A DNA stretch of 64,000 nucleotides. Source: Alkalimarinus coralli. Its GTDB lineage: Bacteria; Pseudomonadota; Gammaproteobacteria; Pseudomonadales; Oleiphilaceae. This document shows positions 9,092 to 18,000 of the stretch, piece after piece (position 1 is the first letter of the stretch; each line of letters begins with the position of its first letter). A program made the translations under genes and the position numbers. Location of the stretch: assembly GCF_023650515.1 (NCBI RefSeq), contig NZ_CP096016.1:2628001-2692000 (forward strand). Reading direction: 5' to 3'. Below the pieces are notes generated by a model that did no database searches, was not told where the DNA came from, and was given only the letters and a program-made list of their open reading frames with translations.

Positions 9092-9781
9092 TTATTCACA
9101 GTTTAGCGCGTCAATTGAAAGGCTTTTAGCCAGCGTTTCAATTGACAGGGGCGAAGAGTATGGCAGCACTCCCAGGCAAGGTGCAGGCAACGCAGATCGC
9201 AACGTTTCGATATTTTCATGTTCGAAATCGATAGGCTCTGAAGTGACGCGGTTTGCCACCCAGCCCGCAATAGGCAATCCATCCCGTCGAATTGCTTCTG
9301 CTGTCAGTAGCGCATGATTAATACAGCCTAACTTTACCGACACCACCAGAATGACTGGAATGTTTAATTCACAAGGCAGGTCAGCCAATGTCTCACGCGC
9401 GTTAAGTGGGACTCGCCACCCTCCTGCCCCTTCAATAAGCGAAAGGTCGTGTTTTGTCATCAACGCGCCTCTACAATAACCGACCAGACGAGATACCGAT
9501 AACGCTTTTCCTTGACCCGCCGCTACAATGTGCGGTGCGGCTGGAGCGTCTAACGCAACAGGGTTTACTTGTGCGTATGGAAGATCCAGCGTCATATGCT
9601 CCTGAAGTAACAGCGCATCGCTATTCCTCAAACCTTCATCGGTAATGTCACAGCCCGCTGCAACAGGCTTAATGGCTAGTGTTTGCAACCCCTTTTGTTT
9701 GGCTGCCTCTAGCAAGGCGGCAGAAACAATCGTCTTACCCACATCGGTATCAGTTCCAGTCACAAAAAACGTTTTTGCCAT
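9092..9781 (-). CDS. bioD: Dethiobiotin synthetase BioD
   Basis: This 229-aa cytoplasmic enzyme makes dethiobiotin from 7,8-diaminopelargonate, CO2 and ATP. The P-loop GTDTDVGKT is at residues 9-17, the substrate-loop KPVAAGC follows, and EGAGGWRVPL (Walker B-like region) is near residues 118-127, all typical of BioD. It is the last gene of the bioB-F-H-C-D series, 55 bp after bioC. bioA is absent from the window and must lie elsewhere. Confidence 0.95.
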   Translation of the reverse strand: MAKTFFVTGTDTDVGKTIVSAALLEAAKQKGLQTLAIKPVAAGCDITDEGLRNSDALLLQEHMTLDLPYAQVNPVALDAPAAPHIVAAGQGKALSVSRLVGYCRGALMTKHDLSLIEGAGGWRVPLNARETLADLPCELNIPVILVVSVKLGCINHALLTAEAIRRDGLPIAGWVANRVTSEPIDFEHENIETLRSALPAPCLGVLPYSSPLSIETLAKSLSIDALNCE

Positions 9782-9836
9782 AGTTAATTACTCTTTATTG
9801 ATTTAACTGAGCTTGTGCAGAACCGGCTTTGCCAGG

Positions 9837-10649
9837 CTACTCGTTTAAGGGTTTTCTTAAACGTCCGAGAAATACTTCGTAGGTTGCGGGCAGCATGCCA
9901 TCCGAACCTCTGAAACGCTCATAGGCATTTTTAAATCGCAGAATGCGCTCTCGCCCAGTCACTTTGGTTGGCCTGCCTTCATTGACATTGTGCGCACCAA
10001 GCATTTTTAGCTCACGAGTCAATGCTTTAACTGCCGGGTATTTTAAGGTGTGAGTGTATTGTTGAGATGTAACTGTTTCAAATCCGGCACCTTTCACAGC
10101 GTCGGCGATAACACCGGCACTAACAAAGGTATTTACATGTCGATAGCTATCGACCTCACGCCAGGCTAGTTCGAGTTCTTTGAGTGTACCATCCAGAAGA
10201 GTGGAAAAAACAACATCTCCCCCCGGTTTCAGCACCCTATATAATTCTTCAAACAGTGAGTGATAGCTATCGCACCATTGAATCGCCAATGATGTAAATA
10301 TCACATCAACTGAGCCTGTTGCTATCGGCAAATTCTCTGCATCGCCTACCAACCATGAAATGGAGTCCTCTGTATACCCCCTGTTTTCACGAGCGTACGT
10401 AATCATCCCCTCTGAGAGATCAATACCGACCGTTTGAGCCGCCTTTAATTGGTTGCCTAACATCGGAGTAAAGTGCCCGGTTCCACACCCTAAATCCACC
10501 GCTAAGTCAGACTTGCTACTTGGCAACAACGCTAACAGCCGATCACCAACACTTCTCTGAAAATGCGCTGCGGTATCATAACTTGTCGCAGCACGGCCAA
10601 ATGACGCTGCAACATTTCGCTTTTCAATCATTACGGCATCGGAATTCAA
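9837..10649 (-). CDS. bioC: Malonyl-ACP O-methyltransferase BioC
   Basis: This 270-aa SAM-dependent methyltransferase methylates malonyl-ACP to start pimelate synthesis through the fatty acid pathway. It begins KRNVAASFGRAATSYDTAAHFQ, the usual BioC start. The SAM motif AVDLGCGTGHFTPML is near residues 50-64, followed by GIDLSEGMI and the FTSLAIQWC motif. The start overlaps the bioH stop by 4 nt (ATGA), indicating translational coupling. The C-terminus (TYEVFLGRLRKP) matches the family. Confidence 0.94.
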   Translation of the reverse strand: MNSDAVMIEKRNVAASFGRAATSYDTAAHFQRSVGDRLLALLPSSKSDLAVDLGCGTGHFTPMLGNQLKAAQTVGIDLSEGMITYARENRGYTEDSISWLVGDAENLPIATGSVDVIFTSLAIQWCDSYHSLFEELYRVLKPGGDVVFSTLLDGTLKELELAWREVDSYRHVNTFVSAGVIADAVKGAGFETVTSQQYTHTLKYPAVKALTRELKMLGAHNVNEGRPTKVTGRERILRFKNAYERFRGSDGMLPATYEVFLGRLRKPLNE

Positions 10650-11413
10650 ACGGTTTCCCCAATAAATCGAACTATTTGCTTAACAACCAAGTCTGCTGCA
10701 CTAACACATGGAAAGTGAGACATCTCAGGTATTAACTCAACACGCCTGCTGAAGTGTCGCCCCTTACAAACGAGTTCGCTACGTTGTAAAGCGCTATCAA
10801 CCTGGCAAGCCACATCAACCGGAACCAGTTGATCCTGCTCTCCGAAAAGATGCAACAGAGGCACCTTGAGGTCTTTTAGCCTGTTTCTTACATCGAGAGA
10901 TTCCAGTAACTCAAGACTCTGATACAGGACCTTTGCAGTAGGCACAGAGTCAACAGAGAAGCATTTTTTAAGCGCTTTTAAATCACCTAGTGCATCAACA
11001 CCACCGGCCGTCACCAAAAATGAGAACCGGCTTATCAGACGCTTAATATCCGCCTCATTCTCACTGCCAGCTAACCCTTTAAAGGCTTGAAACACCCCAT
11101 AATCCATGGCCGTCGACCAGTCAGGCCCCGCAACAAATTTGGGGTTCACTTGCATCAGGCAGACGCCACGTATGTTTTGTGGATGCTGATAGGCATATTC
11201 AAGCGCCAACATTCCGCCAAGAGACCAGCCCACTAACAGCGTATCGGGTTCAACAATATCATTCAGATAGTCCACCCACTCACTCACACTCAAAGTGCGG
11301 TCAATATCAATGACCTTACAGCGTTTATATGCAATATGAGCATTGAGCAGATCACAAAACCCAGCCCAAATGCCGGAAGGCATCCCCCAGCCGTTAATAA
11401 TTACTATATTCAT
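10646..11413 (-). CDS. bioH: Pimeloyl-ACP methyl ester carboxylesterase BioH
   Basis: This 255-aa alpha/beta hydrolase removes the methyl group from pimeloyl-ACP methyl ester, closing the BioC-started cycle. The nucleophile elbow GWSLGG places the catalytic Ser at residue 64. The acid is in [10 protein letters not shown], and the catalytic His is probably in [10 protein letters not shown] near the C-terminus. It overlaps bioF upstream and bioC downstream by 4 nt each (ATGA). Of the alternative hydrolases possible at this step, the operon position and GWSLGG favour BioH. Confidence 0.93.
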   Translation of the reverse strand: MNIVIINGWGMPSGIWAGFCDLLNAHIAYKRCKVIDIDRTLSVSEWVDYLNDIVEPDTLLVGWSLGGMLALEYAYQHPQNIRGVCLMQVNPKFVAGPDWSTAMDYGVFQAFKGLAGSENEADIKRLISRFSFLVTAGGVDALGDLKALKKCFSVDSVPTAKVLYQSLELLESLDVRNRLKDLKVPLLHLFGEQDQLVPVDVACQVDSALQRSELVCKGRHFSRRVELIPEMSHFPCVSAADLVVKQIVRFIGETV

Positions 11414-12576
11414 TGGGGTTTTGCCTGATCAAGCAAATCAAGCAACCTGTCGACTTGTTGCTCAGTGTGTTCTGCACAAAGCGTTACCCTTAACCGGGCT
11501 GTGCCCTTTGGCACGGTAGGCGGCCGTATCGCAGTAATCAGTACTCCCTGCTCTTCCAACCATGCCGCTAGCGCCAGTGCTTTTTCTTCGCTACCAATCA
11601 CAATCGGTTGGATTGGGCTGAAAGAGTCCATTAGCTCATACCCCAACTGGACGGCACCATTGCGAAAACGCTTTATAAGGTCAGCCAGACGCTCTCTTCG
11701 CCAGTGCTCGTTCTGCAACAGCTTCAAGCTCACGCGAGTCGCCGCAGCAACGGCAGGAGGCATAGCCGTGGTATAGATATAGCTGCGCGCATTCTGAACC
11801 AGCGTATCGATCAACAATTCGCTGCCCGCTACAAACGCCCCTGCAGTTCCAAACGCCTTGCCCAACGTCCCGACCAGAACTTGAACATCATCCTGTCCAA
11901 GTTCAAAATGTTCTATGCAACCACCGCCATTCCTGCCCAAAGTGCCGAAACCATGAGCATCATCAACCATCAGCCATGCATTATTTTGTCGGCAAGTGGC
12001 CACTAACTCAGGCAGCGGGGGGATATCACCATCCATACTGAAAACACCATCGGTCACCACTAAAGAACGACGATTAGTAGAGGGGAGATTGACAAGACGC
12101 TGTGCCAGACTCTCTGAGTCAGCATGGTGGTAGCGCTGAAAACGGGCACCACTCAAAAGCCCTGCATCCAGCAAAGAAGCATGATTCAGCCGGTCTTCCA
12201 GTACTGAATCCCCTTTGCCAAGCAGTGCATTTACAGCACCGATATTGGCCATATACCCATTAGAGAAAAGCAGAACACGATCTCTGCCGGTAAATTCGGC
12301 CAGTTCTTCTTCGAGCTGATGGTGTTGTTGGTGATGCCCATTAACCAGATGAGAGGCACCACCTCCAACACCGCACTCATTAGCCGCTTGCCGGAATGCG
12401 TTGACGACATCAGGATGGTTTGCCAGCCCCAGATAATCATTATTGCAAAATGCCAGAAAGCGCTTGTTATCCAGCAACACTTCAGAACCCTGAGGGGATT
12501 GCAACAACCGGCGACTGCGATACAAATGCTTCTTCTTTCGCTCTTCCAGTTCCGACGCTAACGATTCAAATCCCAC
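11410..12576 (-). CDS. bioF: 8-amino-7-oxononanoate synthase BioF
   Basis: This 388-aa PLP enzyme condenses pimeloyl-ACP/CoA with alanine. Family landmarks seen: [39 protein letters not shown] and TLGKAFG, whose Lys is the Schiff-base residue. The length is normal. The gene starts 26 bp after bioB and overlaps bioH by 4 nt. Confidence 0.95.
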   Translation of the reverse strand: MGFESLASELEERKKKHLYRSRRLLQSPQGSEVLLDNKRFLAFCNNDYLGLANHPDVVNAFRQAANECGVGGGASHLVNGHHQQHHQLEEELAEFTGRDRVLLFSNGYMANIGAVNALLGKGDSVLEDRLNHASLLDAGLLSGARFQRYHHADSESLAQRLVNLPSTNRRSLVVTDGVFSMDGDIPPLPELVATCRQNNAWLMVDDAHGFGTLGRNGGGCIEHFELGQDDVQVLVGTLGKAFGTAGAFVAGSELLIDTLVQNARSYIYTTAMPPAVAAATRVSLKLLQNEHWRRERLADLIKRFRNGAVQLGYELMDSFSPIQPIVIGSEEKALALAAWLEEQGVLITAIRPPTVPKGTARLRVTLCAEHTEQQVDRLLDLLDQAKPQ

Positions 12577-12602
12577 AGGGTGCCTCCTGTTGCGTTCAGC
12601 GT

Positions 12603-13652
12603 CTATCGCGCCGCATCATAGAAAATATGCTTGTGCTTCTCATGCTCTAACGCATCGGCCAACGCCGCATTCTGCTGCTCTTCCGGTTTTGTTTCCTGCT
12701 TATGCTCAGGGTGAATACCTAAACGCTTGAATAGCTGCATATCTTCATTTTCTGAAGGGTTGGCCGTTGTTAGCAGTTTGCAGCCATAAAAAATCGAGTT
12801 TGCGCCTGCCAGAAAACAGAGTGCCTGCATTTCGTCTGTCATATCCTCTCTGCCAGCAGACAAGCGAACATGAGACGCGGGCATTAAGATGCGAGCCACC
12901 GCGATAGTGCGGACAAACTCAATAGGGTCAACATCATCTTCATGGTCTAAGGGTGTCCCTTCAACCTTAACCAGCATATTAATCGGTACACTTTCCGGGT
13001 GAACGTCCATATTCGCCAACTGAGCAAGCATTGCAGCCCGGTCAGTGACGGTTTCACCCAATCCGAGAATTCCGCCACTGCACACTTTCATGCCAGACTT
13101 ACGCACGTTCGCCAGCGTATTCAAGCGATCAGAGTATGTGCGGGTAGTAATAATATTTTCGTAGTGCTGCTCTGATGTATCGAGGTTATGGTTATAGTAG
13201 TCCAGCCCCGCTTCCGCGAGTGTATCGGCCTGCTCTTCCGTCAACATCCCCAATGTCATACAGGTTTCCATTCCCATAGATTTAACCTGCTTAACCATAT
13301 CCAGCACTAAAGGCATATCCCGGTCATTCGGATTACGCCATGCAGCCCCCATGCAGAAACGGCTGGAGCCATTTTCTTTGGCTTCTTTTGCCGCTTTTAT
13401 AACCTTCTCAATTTCAAGCAGCTTTTCTTTTTCAAGGCCAGTGTTATAGTGCGCGCTTTGTGGGCAGTATTTGCAATCCTCAGGACAGGATCCCGTTTTA
13501 ATGGATAGTAACGTGCTGATTTGCACCGCATTGGGGTCAAAGTGCTCTCTATGAACCGATTGCGCTTTAAACATCAGATCGTTGAATGGCAACGCTAACA
13601 ATGCTTCCACTTCGGTAACATTCCAATCGTGGCGAATTGCGGTAGTCGTCAT
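12603..13652 (-). CDS. bioB: Biotin synthase BioB
   Basis: This 349-aa radical-SAM enzyme inserts sulfur into dethiobiotin. The [4Fe-4S] motif is CPEDCKYC, with Cys 56, 60 and 63 from the chosen start. [21 protein letters not shown] and the GGILGLGET motif are also typical, as is the RLSAGRED region that holds the [2Fe-2S] Arg ligand. The ATG at 13652 is chosen because it has an AGAGG ribosome site and gives the usual N-terminus; the frame is open to 13700. It is the first gene of the bio operon and is divergent from comF. Confidence 0.95.
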   Translation of the reverse strand: MTTTAIRHDWNVTEVEALLALPFNDLMFKAQSVHREHFDPNAVQISTLLSIKTGSCPEDCKYCPQSAHYNTGLEKEKLLEIEKVIKAAKEAKENGSSRFCMGAAWRNPNDRDMPLVLDMVKQVKSMGMETCMTLGMLTEEQADTLAEAGLDYYNHNLDTSEQHYENIITTRTYSDRLNTLANVRKSGMKVCSGGILGLGETVTDRAAMLAQLANMDVHPESVPINMLVKVEGTPLDHEDDVDPIEFVRTIAVARILMPASHVRLSAGREDMTDEMQALCFLAGANSIFYGCKLLTTANPSENEDMQLFKRLGIHPEHKQETKPEEQQNAALADALEHEKHKHIFYDAAR

Positions 13653-13785
13653 AGTCTGGCCTCTGTACACTTTATATAGATCCCGATTTAATACGGGCAA
13701 ATTCCAATGGAAAACAGTTAAAATAACTATTCAGCACTCAATGGGGCGGCTAAACAGCCTTTCCATTCAATTCTCAGGAAGAGAC
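13653..13785. promoter_or_regulatory. Divergent bioB/comF promoter region
   Basis: These 133 bp separate the two divergent starts and must hold both promoters. I do not find a clear BirA operator (paired GTTTAC/GTAAAC arms). Confidence 0.45.
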
Positions 13786-14583
13786 ATGATAAACAAGGCA
13801 ATGGAGCTGTCAACCAAATTTATAAAAATGGTTAACGGGCTTTACCCACGGCAAACAATACAAGAAGCGGTCTCGCAAAAACATTGCTACTTATGCGATA
13901 CAACCACCTATGAGAAGCACCCAATCTGCAACGGATGTAAGGGAGACCTCCCTTTTAACCAGTCATGTTGCACAGGCTGCGCGCTCCCACTACCTGTCAT
14001 AACAAGACACGACGAAAGTTCATTGACGCAGAAAAGACTTTGCGGTGCATGTTTGCAACGCCCTACCATCTACACGCAGTGCTTCTCGGCCTTCAGCTAC
14101 ACATTCCCTGTTAACGCGCTAATCAGTGACTTTAAGTACAGCCAAAAGCGGCATTTAGGAAAGCTTCTTTCAGATCTGGCAGCAGGCATTATCGAAGAGC
14201 AATTCAAGACCGGTCAGCTAAGCAGACCAGATAAGCTGGTTCCTGTTCCTCTTCACGCTGATAAACTACATGCAAGGGGGTTTAATCAGTCAGAGGATAT
14301 ATGCAGAGACCTGAGCCAGCGCCTCAAGATAGGTTTTGATCGCAACTGCATAGTACGGCAACTTAACAACCCTGCTCAAGCATCTCTAAGCAAAAAACAA
14401 CGCCAAAAGAATCTGGCTCAAGCATTTAGCGTTCAAAAAAGGCTGGACGGTGAAATCATCGCGCTTGTTGATGATGTCATAACCACAGGTGCAACAGCGG
14501 ATATGTTAAGCAACCTGTTACTTGAAGCGGGCGCAAAAGAGGTCTATGTCTGGAGTCTGGCAAGAACACCACTAGAGCGTTAA
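13786..14583 (+). CDS. comF: ComF family phosphoribosyltransferase-like protein
   Basis: This 265-aa ComF/GntX-type protein has an N-terminal four-Cys zinc-finger-like part (CYLC, CNGC, CCTGC, CGAC spaced over residues ~40-100). A type I phosphoribosyltransferase domain follows, with VPVPLHADKLHARGFNQSEDI and the PRPP loop LVDDVITTGATAD. The family is linked to DNA uptake and to use of DNA as a nutrient, with unclear biochemistry. The start at 13786 has an AGGAAGAG ribosome site. The frame stays open to 13582, but that part overlaps bioB on the other strand and is not coding. Confidence 0.9.
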   Translation: MINKAMELSTKFIKMVNGLYPRQTIQEAVSQKHCYLCDTTTYEKHPICNGCKGDLPFNQSCCTGCALPLPVITRHDESSLTQKRLCGACLQRPTIYTQCFSAFSYTFPVNALISDFKYSQKRHLGKLLSDLAAGIIEEQFKTGQLSRPDKLVPVPLHADKLHARGFNQSEDICRDLSQRLKIGFDRNCIVRQLNNPAQASLSKKQRQKNLAQAFSVQKRLDGEIIALVDDVITTGATADMLSNLLLEAGAKEVYVWSLARTPLER

Positions 14584-14610
14584 TAGCACTAAAAAGTGCC
14601 TATCAAACGT

Positions 14611-14751
14611 TTAAACCTGTTTGTTGCTTGTTTGCCTTGGCGGACAATGATGTTTTTGATTGCGCAGGTAAGCCAAACGCAGATCTTTATATTTGCGCTT
14701 GGCTACAAACAACGCGATAACTGAGACGAAAAAGAGCACAACCCACACCAT
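14611..14751 (-). CDS. Small single-pass membrane protein, Fur-linked
   Basis: This 46-aa protein (MVWVVLFFVSVIALFVAKRK start) has one N-terminal transmembrane helix followed by a basic tail. I recognise no family. The ATG at 14751 is chosen because AAAAGG lies about 8 bases upstream. A longer frame begins at 14814, but that start lies only 22 bp from a Fur-box-like sequence (14836-14850), where the promoter should be. It converges with comF. Confidence 0.5.
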   Translation of the reverse strand: MVWVVLFFVSVIALFVAKRKYKDLRLAYLRNQKHHCPPRQTSNKQV

Positions 14752-14835
14752 GCGATTACCTTTTGCAATGCTATTCCGGGAAGATTTTACTGCTTGTGTG
14801 ATTAGGATTATCAACTTTTAGCAGCCAATCAAGAA

Positions 14836-14850
14836 TGATAACAATTATTA
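14836..14850. promoter_or_regulatory. Fur-box-like site
   Basis: TGATAACAATTATTA is close to the 7-1-7 Fur pattern (TGATAATnATTATCA). It lies upstream of the small membrane-protein gene. Confidence 0.5.
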
Positions 14851-14942
14851 TTAGCAATAAAAGTTGTTTTGTCCATTTAATAGTCGATTTTAGAGTCAAC
14901 AAAATAAATTACCGGAACAGTTCAAACACGCGCAGAACGTTA

Positions 14943-15482
14943 TCAGACAGCGGTATACTCCAGCATTAGCTGTTTCACCCATTTGGCAATACGCCCGTCT
15001 GTCAGGTCAAACTGCTGATCCTCATCTATTGCCAACCCGACGAAGTGAGACTTCTCGCTATTCGCAGCCAAAGACGCCTCAAACTCATAACCTTCAGTCG
15101 GCCAATGGCCGATCACCTTTGCCCCAATACTGGTGACATGCTTATATAACCAGCCCATTGCATCTACAAAGTAGTCACCATATCCAAATTGGTCACCCAA
15201 ACCAAAGAGCGCCACTTGTTTGTCCCCCAGCTCGGCACTTAACAGCTCTACCTCAAAGTCTTCCCAGTCCTCCTGAATACCGCCAAAATCCCATGTGGGT
15301 ATACCCATAATAAGAAAATCAAAGCTATTCAAAACTTCAACGCTTGTTTCTATCACATTCAGCATGGTCACCGAACAGCCATGACCTTCCAGTTCATGGC
15401 TAATTCGCTCACCAACCTGCTCTGTATTATTGGTATCCGTTCCATAAATCAGACCAATATTGGCATCCAATAATTTACTCAT
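14943..15482 (-). CDS. Flavodoxin (long chain)
   Basis: This 179-aa FMN electron carrier can replace ferredoxin when iron is short. The phosphate loop is GLIYGTDTNNTEQVG near residues 10-24. The isoalloxazine-binding region has GIPTWDFGGIQEDW near 76-89, and FGLGDQFGYGDYFVDAMG near 114-131 includes the long-chain insertion. Placement inside an iron-starvation island fits the role. It is 28 bp downstream of the PchR-like gene and probably shares its transcript. It resembles FldA/FldB, but which one cannot be said. Confidence 0.9.
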   Translation of the reverse strand: MSKLLDANIGLIYGTDTNNTEQVGERISHELEGHGCSVTMLNVIETSVEVLNSFDFLIMGIPTWDFGGIQEDWEDFEVELLSAELGDKQVALFGLGDQFGYGDYFVDAMGWLYKHVTSIGAKVIGHWPTEGYEFEASLAANSEKSHFVGLAIDEDQQFDLTDGRIAKWVKQLMLEYTAV

Positions 15483-15510
15483 AACAATGGGTTCCTGCTA
15501 ACGACTGGGT

Positions 15511-16242
15511 TTAATGAATAACGGTAGAGCTGGCATGACCAAAAACCGATAAATCTGCATATATTTGGGAGGGCGCAGCATCTTTCTTTTTACAGACAGC
15601 AGGCCCGACATAGCGCTGATGCAGTTGGCGAATCAAGCGCTGTAGCAGCGCTTCACTGAGAACCTGTACCTGACCAACATCATTGTTCAGAAGGTCTAAT
15701 CCACTTTTGTATATAGCATTGATGGCTTGAGCTATTTGACGATCAACATGGATAGAAAGCACCTCCTTTCGCGGCACCCTAGACATGTCATCATCTATTG
15801 CTGAAAACCAGGGCCGTTTCAAATTCAGCCCTTCTAGCGCCACCATTTGTTTCACTCTCGTAAAAGGGACATATAGCTGCATACAGGTAATATGCTGATT
15901 GGCATGAAGCCTAGCCCCCCTCTTCTGATGCTGAGATACCAATGCGGCTTGAGCCAGCTGATTTTTCTTACGACTACAGTCAGGGCAGACAGGCTCAGAG
16001 TGCGGCATTTCGACACCAAGAAATTGCTTCGCCGTAAAAGAAAAAGTTACACCAGATTCTGCGATACCCATCAAGTCAACCTGTTGATTTACCTTGATAT
16101 TGGCAAGCCTCACATGCGCGCCATTCGACAGCATAAATTGGCGATAGACGCCTTCAATCCAATGAGAAAGCCGTGATGGAACTTCTCCCTTGACACTATA
16201 TAACTCGTACTGAGCAATAGTTTTAATTTGGTTCAAGAGCAT
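15511..16242 (-). CDS. PchR-like sensor domain without HTH (putative)
   Basis: I do not recognise this 243-aa protein with certainty. Its pattern (NGAHVRLANIKVNQQVDLMG, TFSFTAKQFLGVEM, then LPR-like VPRKEVLSIHVDRQIAQAINAIYKSGLDLLNNDVGQVQVLSEALLQRLI split over residues ~170-220) resembles the N-terminal effector half of PchR-type AraC siderophore regulators. The two AraC HTH motifs that should follow are absent, and only 28 bp separate the stop from flavodoxin. It also has a CPDC motif. It is divergent from fhuF with a Fur box between them. The ribosome site is AAGGGGG. Function is inferred only. Confidence 0.6.
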   Translation of the reverse strand: MLLNQIKTIAQYELYSVKGEVPSRLSHWIEGVYRQFMLSNGAHVRLANIKVNQQVDLMGIAESGVTFSFTAKQFLGVEMPHSEPVCPDCSRKKNQLAQAALVSQHQKRGARLHANQHITCMQLYVPFTRVKQMVALEGLNLKRPWFSAIDDDMSRVPRKEVLSIHVDRQIAQAINAIYKSGLDLLNNDVGQVQVLSEALLQRLIRQLHQRYVGPAVCKKKDAAPSQIYADLSVFGHASSTVIH

Positions 16243-16327
16243 CCCCCTTGCCGAGAATCCACCATACCTTCTCCCCCCCCTTTCACATCTAACGTTATAA
16301 GTTTCACTGTCAAACCTTAAATACGAA

Positions 16328-16352
16328 TACTAATGAGAATGATTCTGATTTA
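16328..16352. promoter_or_regulatory. Fur box in the divergent PchR-like/fhuF region
   Basis: TGAGAATGATTCTGA (16334-16348) fits the 7-1-7 Fur pattern well, with extra AT-rich half-sites to each side. It lies between the starts at 16242 (minus) and 16406 (plus). Confidence 0.7.
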
Positions 16353-16405
16353 CAATAAATATATTATTTGCACGCTTTACACAGAAACGACTCAGGCTTG
16401 GAGCA

Positions 16406-17188
16406 ATGAACCAACTCTATCCGGAACAAAAATCAGACATAGACCCTGAACTAGATTACTTGATAAAGGCCGCTCAGCACTTTTCCCCTTCGTTAAAGGG
16501 GGTCATTGGAGCGCACCAGCCAGGGATGATCAAACACGGCGAAGATAACCAGAAAGCGATCGCCCTACTTTACCAGCGTCTGCAAACAGCTCACCCCGAA
16601 GCAGGCATGCCATACTGGTCGGTACGTGCGTGGAGCCTTCTGGTTTGGCAACCCATTTACCTGGCGCTAATTGGTGTCCACCAACTCAATATCGTGGTTC
16701 CCATCGATAAAATCAGCCAAACCCGAACCGCTGAGAGCGTTGCCGGATTTGTCATACCCAGTGATTCATATATTAGAAGTAACATTAATGACCTCATCGG
16801 TGTTTCCGGGGGGCAGCTAAAAAGCATTTGTAATGCTACTTTTGACCAACTCAGCGAAGTCACCCGCATACGAAAAGTAAGCGCAATGCGGCTGGTAGCT
16901 GACACTCTGCTGGCCGCTTTAAATCGCCTTAAGCACTCTAACAGCCAGCTAACCAATCAACACATCATTAACCTTGGAGAACTCTGGCTCTCTGCCTTGG
17001 AACTCTCGGGCCAAAGCAGTTATATGCCCATTAAATTATCAAGTGGGCGGGAGCAGTTGGTTCTCAATAGAAAGGGGTGCTGTATGCACTACCGACGTCA
17101 AGATGGGGTGCTCTGTGCGTCCTGCCCGAAACAAAAACTACCGTTAAGAGTTGAGCGATGCTGCAAGCAGTTTAGTTCTTCAAATTAG
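16406..17188 (+). CDS. fhuF: FhuF-like siderophore-iron reductase
   Basis: This 260-aa protein has the FhuF C-terminal [2Fe-2S] signature: GCCMHYRRQDGVLCASC, i.e. CC-x10-C-x2-C, near residues 227-243. FhuF reduces ferric hydroxamate siderophores at the cytoplasmic side to release iron (family knowledge). The rest (YWSVRAWSLLVWQPIYLALIG) matches the helical FhuF body. It is the first gene after the Fur box and is followed at once by fhuCDB-like genes, which supports the assignment. Confidence 0.85.
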   Translation: MNQLYPEQKSDIDPELDYLIKAAQHFSPSLKGVIGAHQPGMIKHGEDNQKAIALLYQRLQTAHPEAGMPYWSVRAWSLLVWQPIYLALIGVHQLNIVVPIDKISQTRTAESVAGFVIPSDSYIRSNINDLIGVSGGQLKSICNATFDQLSEVTRIRKVSAMRLVADTLLAALNRLKHSNSQLTNQHIINLGELWLSALELSGQSSYMPIKLSSGREQLVLNRKGCCMHYRRQDGVLCASCPKQKLPLRVERCCKQFSSSN

Positions 17189-17220
17189 CATCCGCGGAAT
17201 ATCAAGCAGTAAATATTATT

Positions 17221-17988
17221 ATGATTAGACTATCCAATATAGTAATGAACAGGGATGGCCGAGAGATATTGAACGTTAACGATCTCAGCATTGCGCCAGA
17301 TAAATTTACCGTCATTCTTGGTCACAACGGCTCAGGTAAGTCGACGTTGCTAAACCTCATCGCACGGCAAACTAAACCCGACCATGGCAACATTACCTAT
17401 AACAACCGCTCAATTAGGCAGTTTTCTCAGAGAAAGCTAGCTCAGGAAATCGCATTTTTACCTCAACAGCTACCTCCGGTTGCCGGCCTATCCGTAAGAG
17501 AACTTGTCCGGTTAGGACGCTACCCATGGCGAGGAACATTGGGTCGATGGACGTCAAGTGACGCTCAAATCATTCAAGAAGCAATGATTCAAACAGATAT
17601 TGCCAATTATGCGGAACATATGACCGATCAACTATCAGGGGGTGAGCGACAACGTGCATGGGTGGCCATGTTACTTGCGCAACAAGCGCCAGTGTTGATG
17701 CTGGATGAACCCACTTCTGCACTGGATTTACCCCATCAGTACGAGCTAATGACATTGCTGCGCCAACTCAATAGAGAGTCGGGTAAGGGCATCATCGTCA
17801 TTTTGCATGACGTTAATCTAGCTGCACGCTACGCAGACCGCATTGTGGCACTTAAGCAGGGAAAGGTTTGGCTGGAAGGCAAGCCAGATGAACTGCTCAC
17901 CTCACCCGCCTTGTCTGACCTGTACGGAATTAATATCCAACTTATCGACCACCCCACACTTAACCACTCAATCGCTGTTGTCGCCTAA
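17221..17988 (+). CDS. fhuC: Iron-siderophore ABC transporter ATPase (FhuC/FepC type)
   Basis: This 255-aa ATPase has Walker A GHNGSGKST, a Q-loop in FLPQQLPPVAGLSVRELV, signature LSGGERQRAW, Walker B VLMLDEPTSALD and the switch His in ILHDVNLAARYAD. The GRYPWRG motif before the signature is typical of the FecE/FhuC group. It energises the double-length permease encoded two genes later. Confidence 0.92.
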   Translation: MIRLSNIVMNRDGREILNVNDLSIAPDKFTVILGHNGSGKSTLLNLIARQTKPDHGNITYNNRSIRQFSQRKLAQEIAFLPQQLPPVAGLSVRELVRLGRYPWRGTLGRWTSSDAQIIQEAMIQTDIANYAEHMTDQLSGGERQRAWVAMLLAQQAPVLMLDEPTSALDLPHQYELMTLLRQLNRESGKGIIVILHDVNLAARYADRIVALKQGKVWLEGKPDELLTSPALSDLYGINIQLIDHPTLNHSIAVVA

Positions 17989-18000
17989 CGAGGACAAAAA

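Noticed and set aside
13582-13785. N-terminal extension of comF
   Set aside because: It overlaps bioB on the opposite strand. The ATG at 13786 has a ribosome site and gives the normal ComF length.
13653-13785. BirA operator before bioB
   Set aside because: I looked for paired GTTTAC/GTAAAC arms and found no convincing dyad.
14584-14600. Small hairpin AGCACT-AAAA-AGTGCC after comF
   Set aside because: Short stem without a T-tract; too weak to call a terminator.
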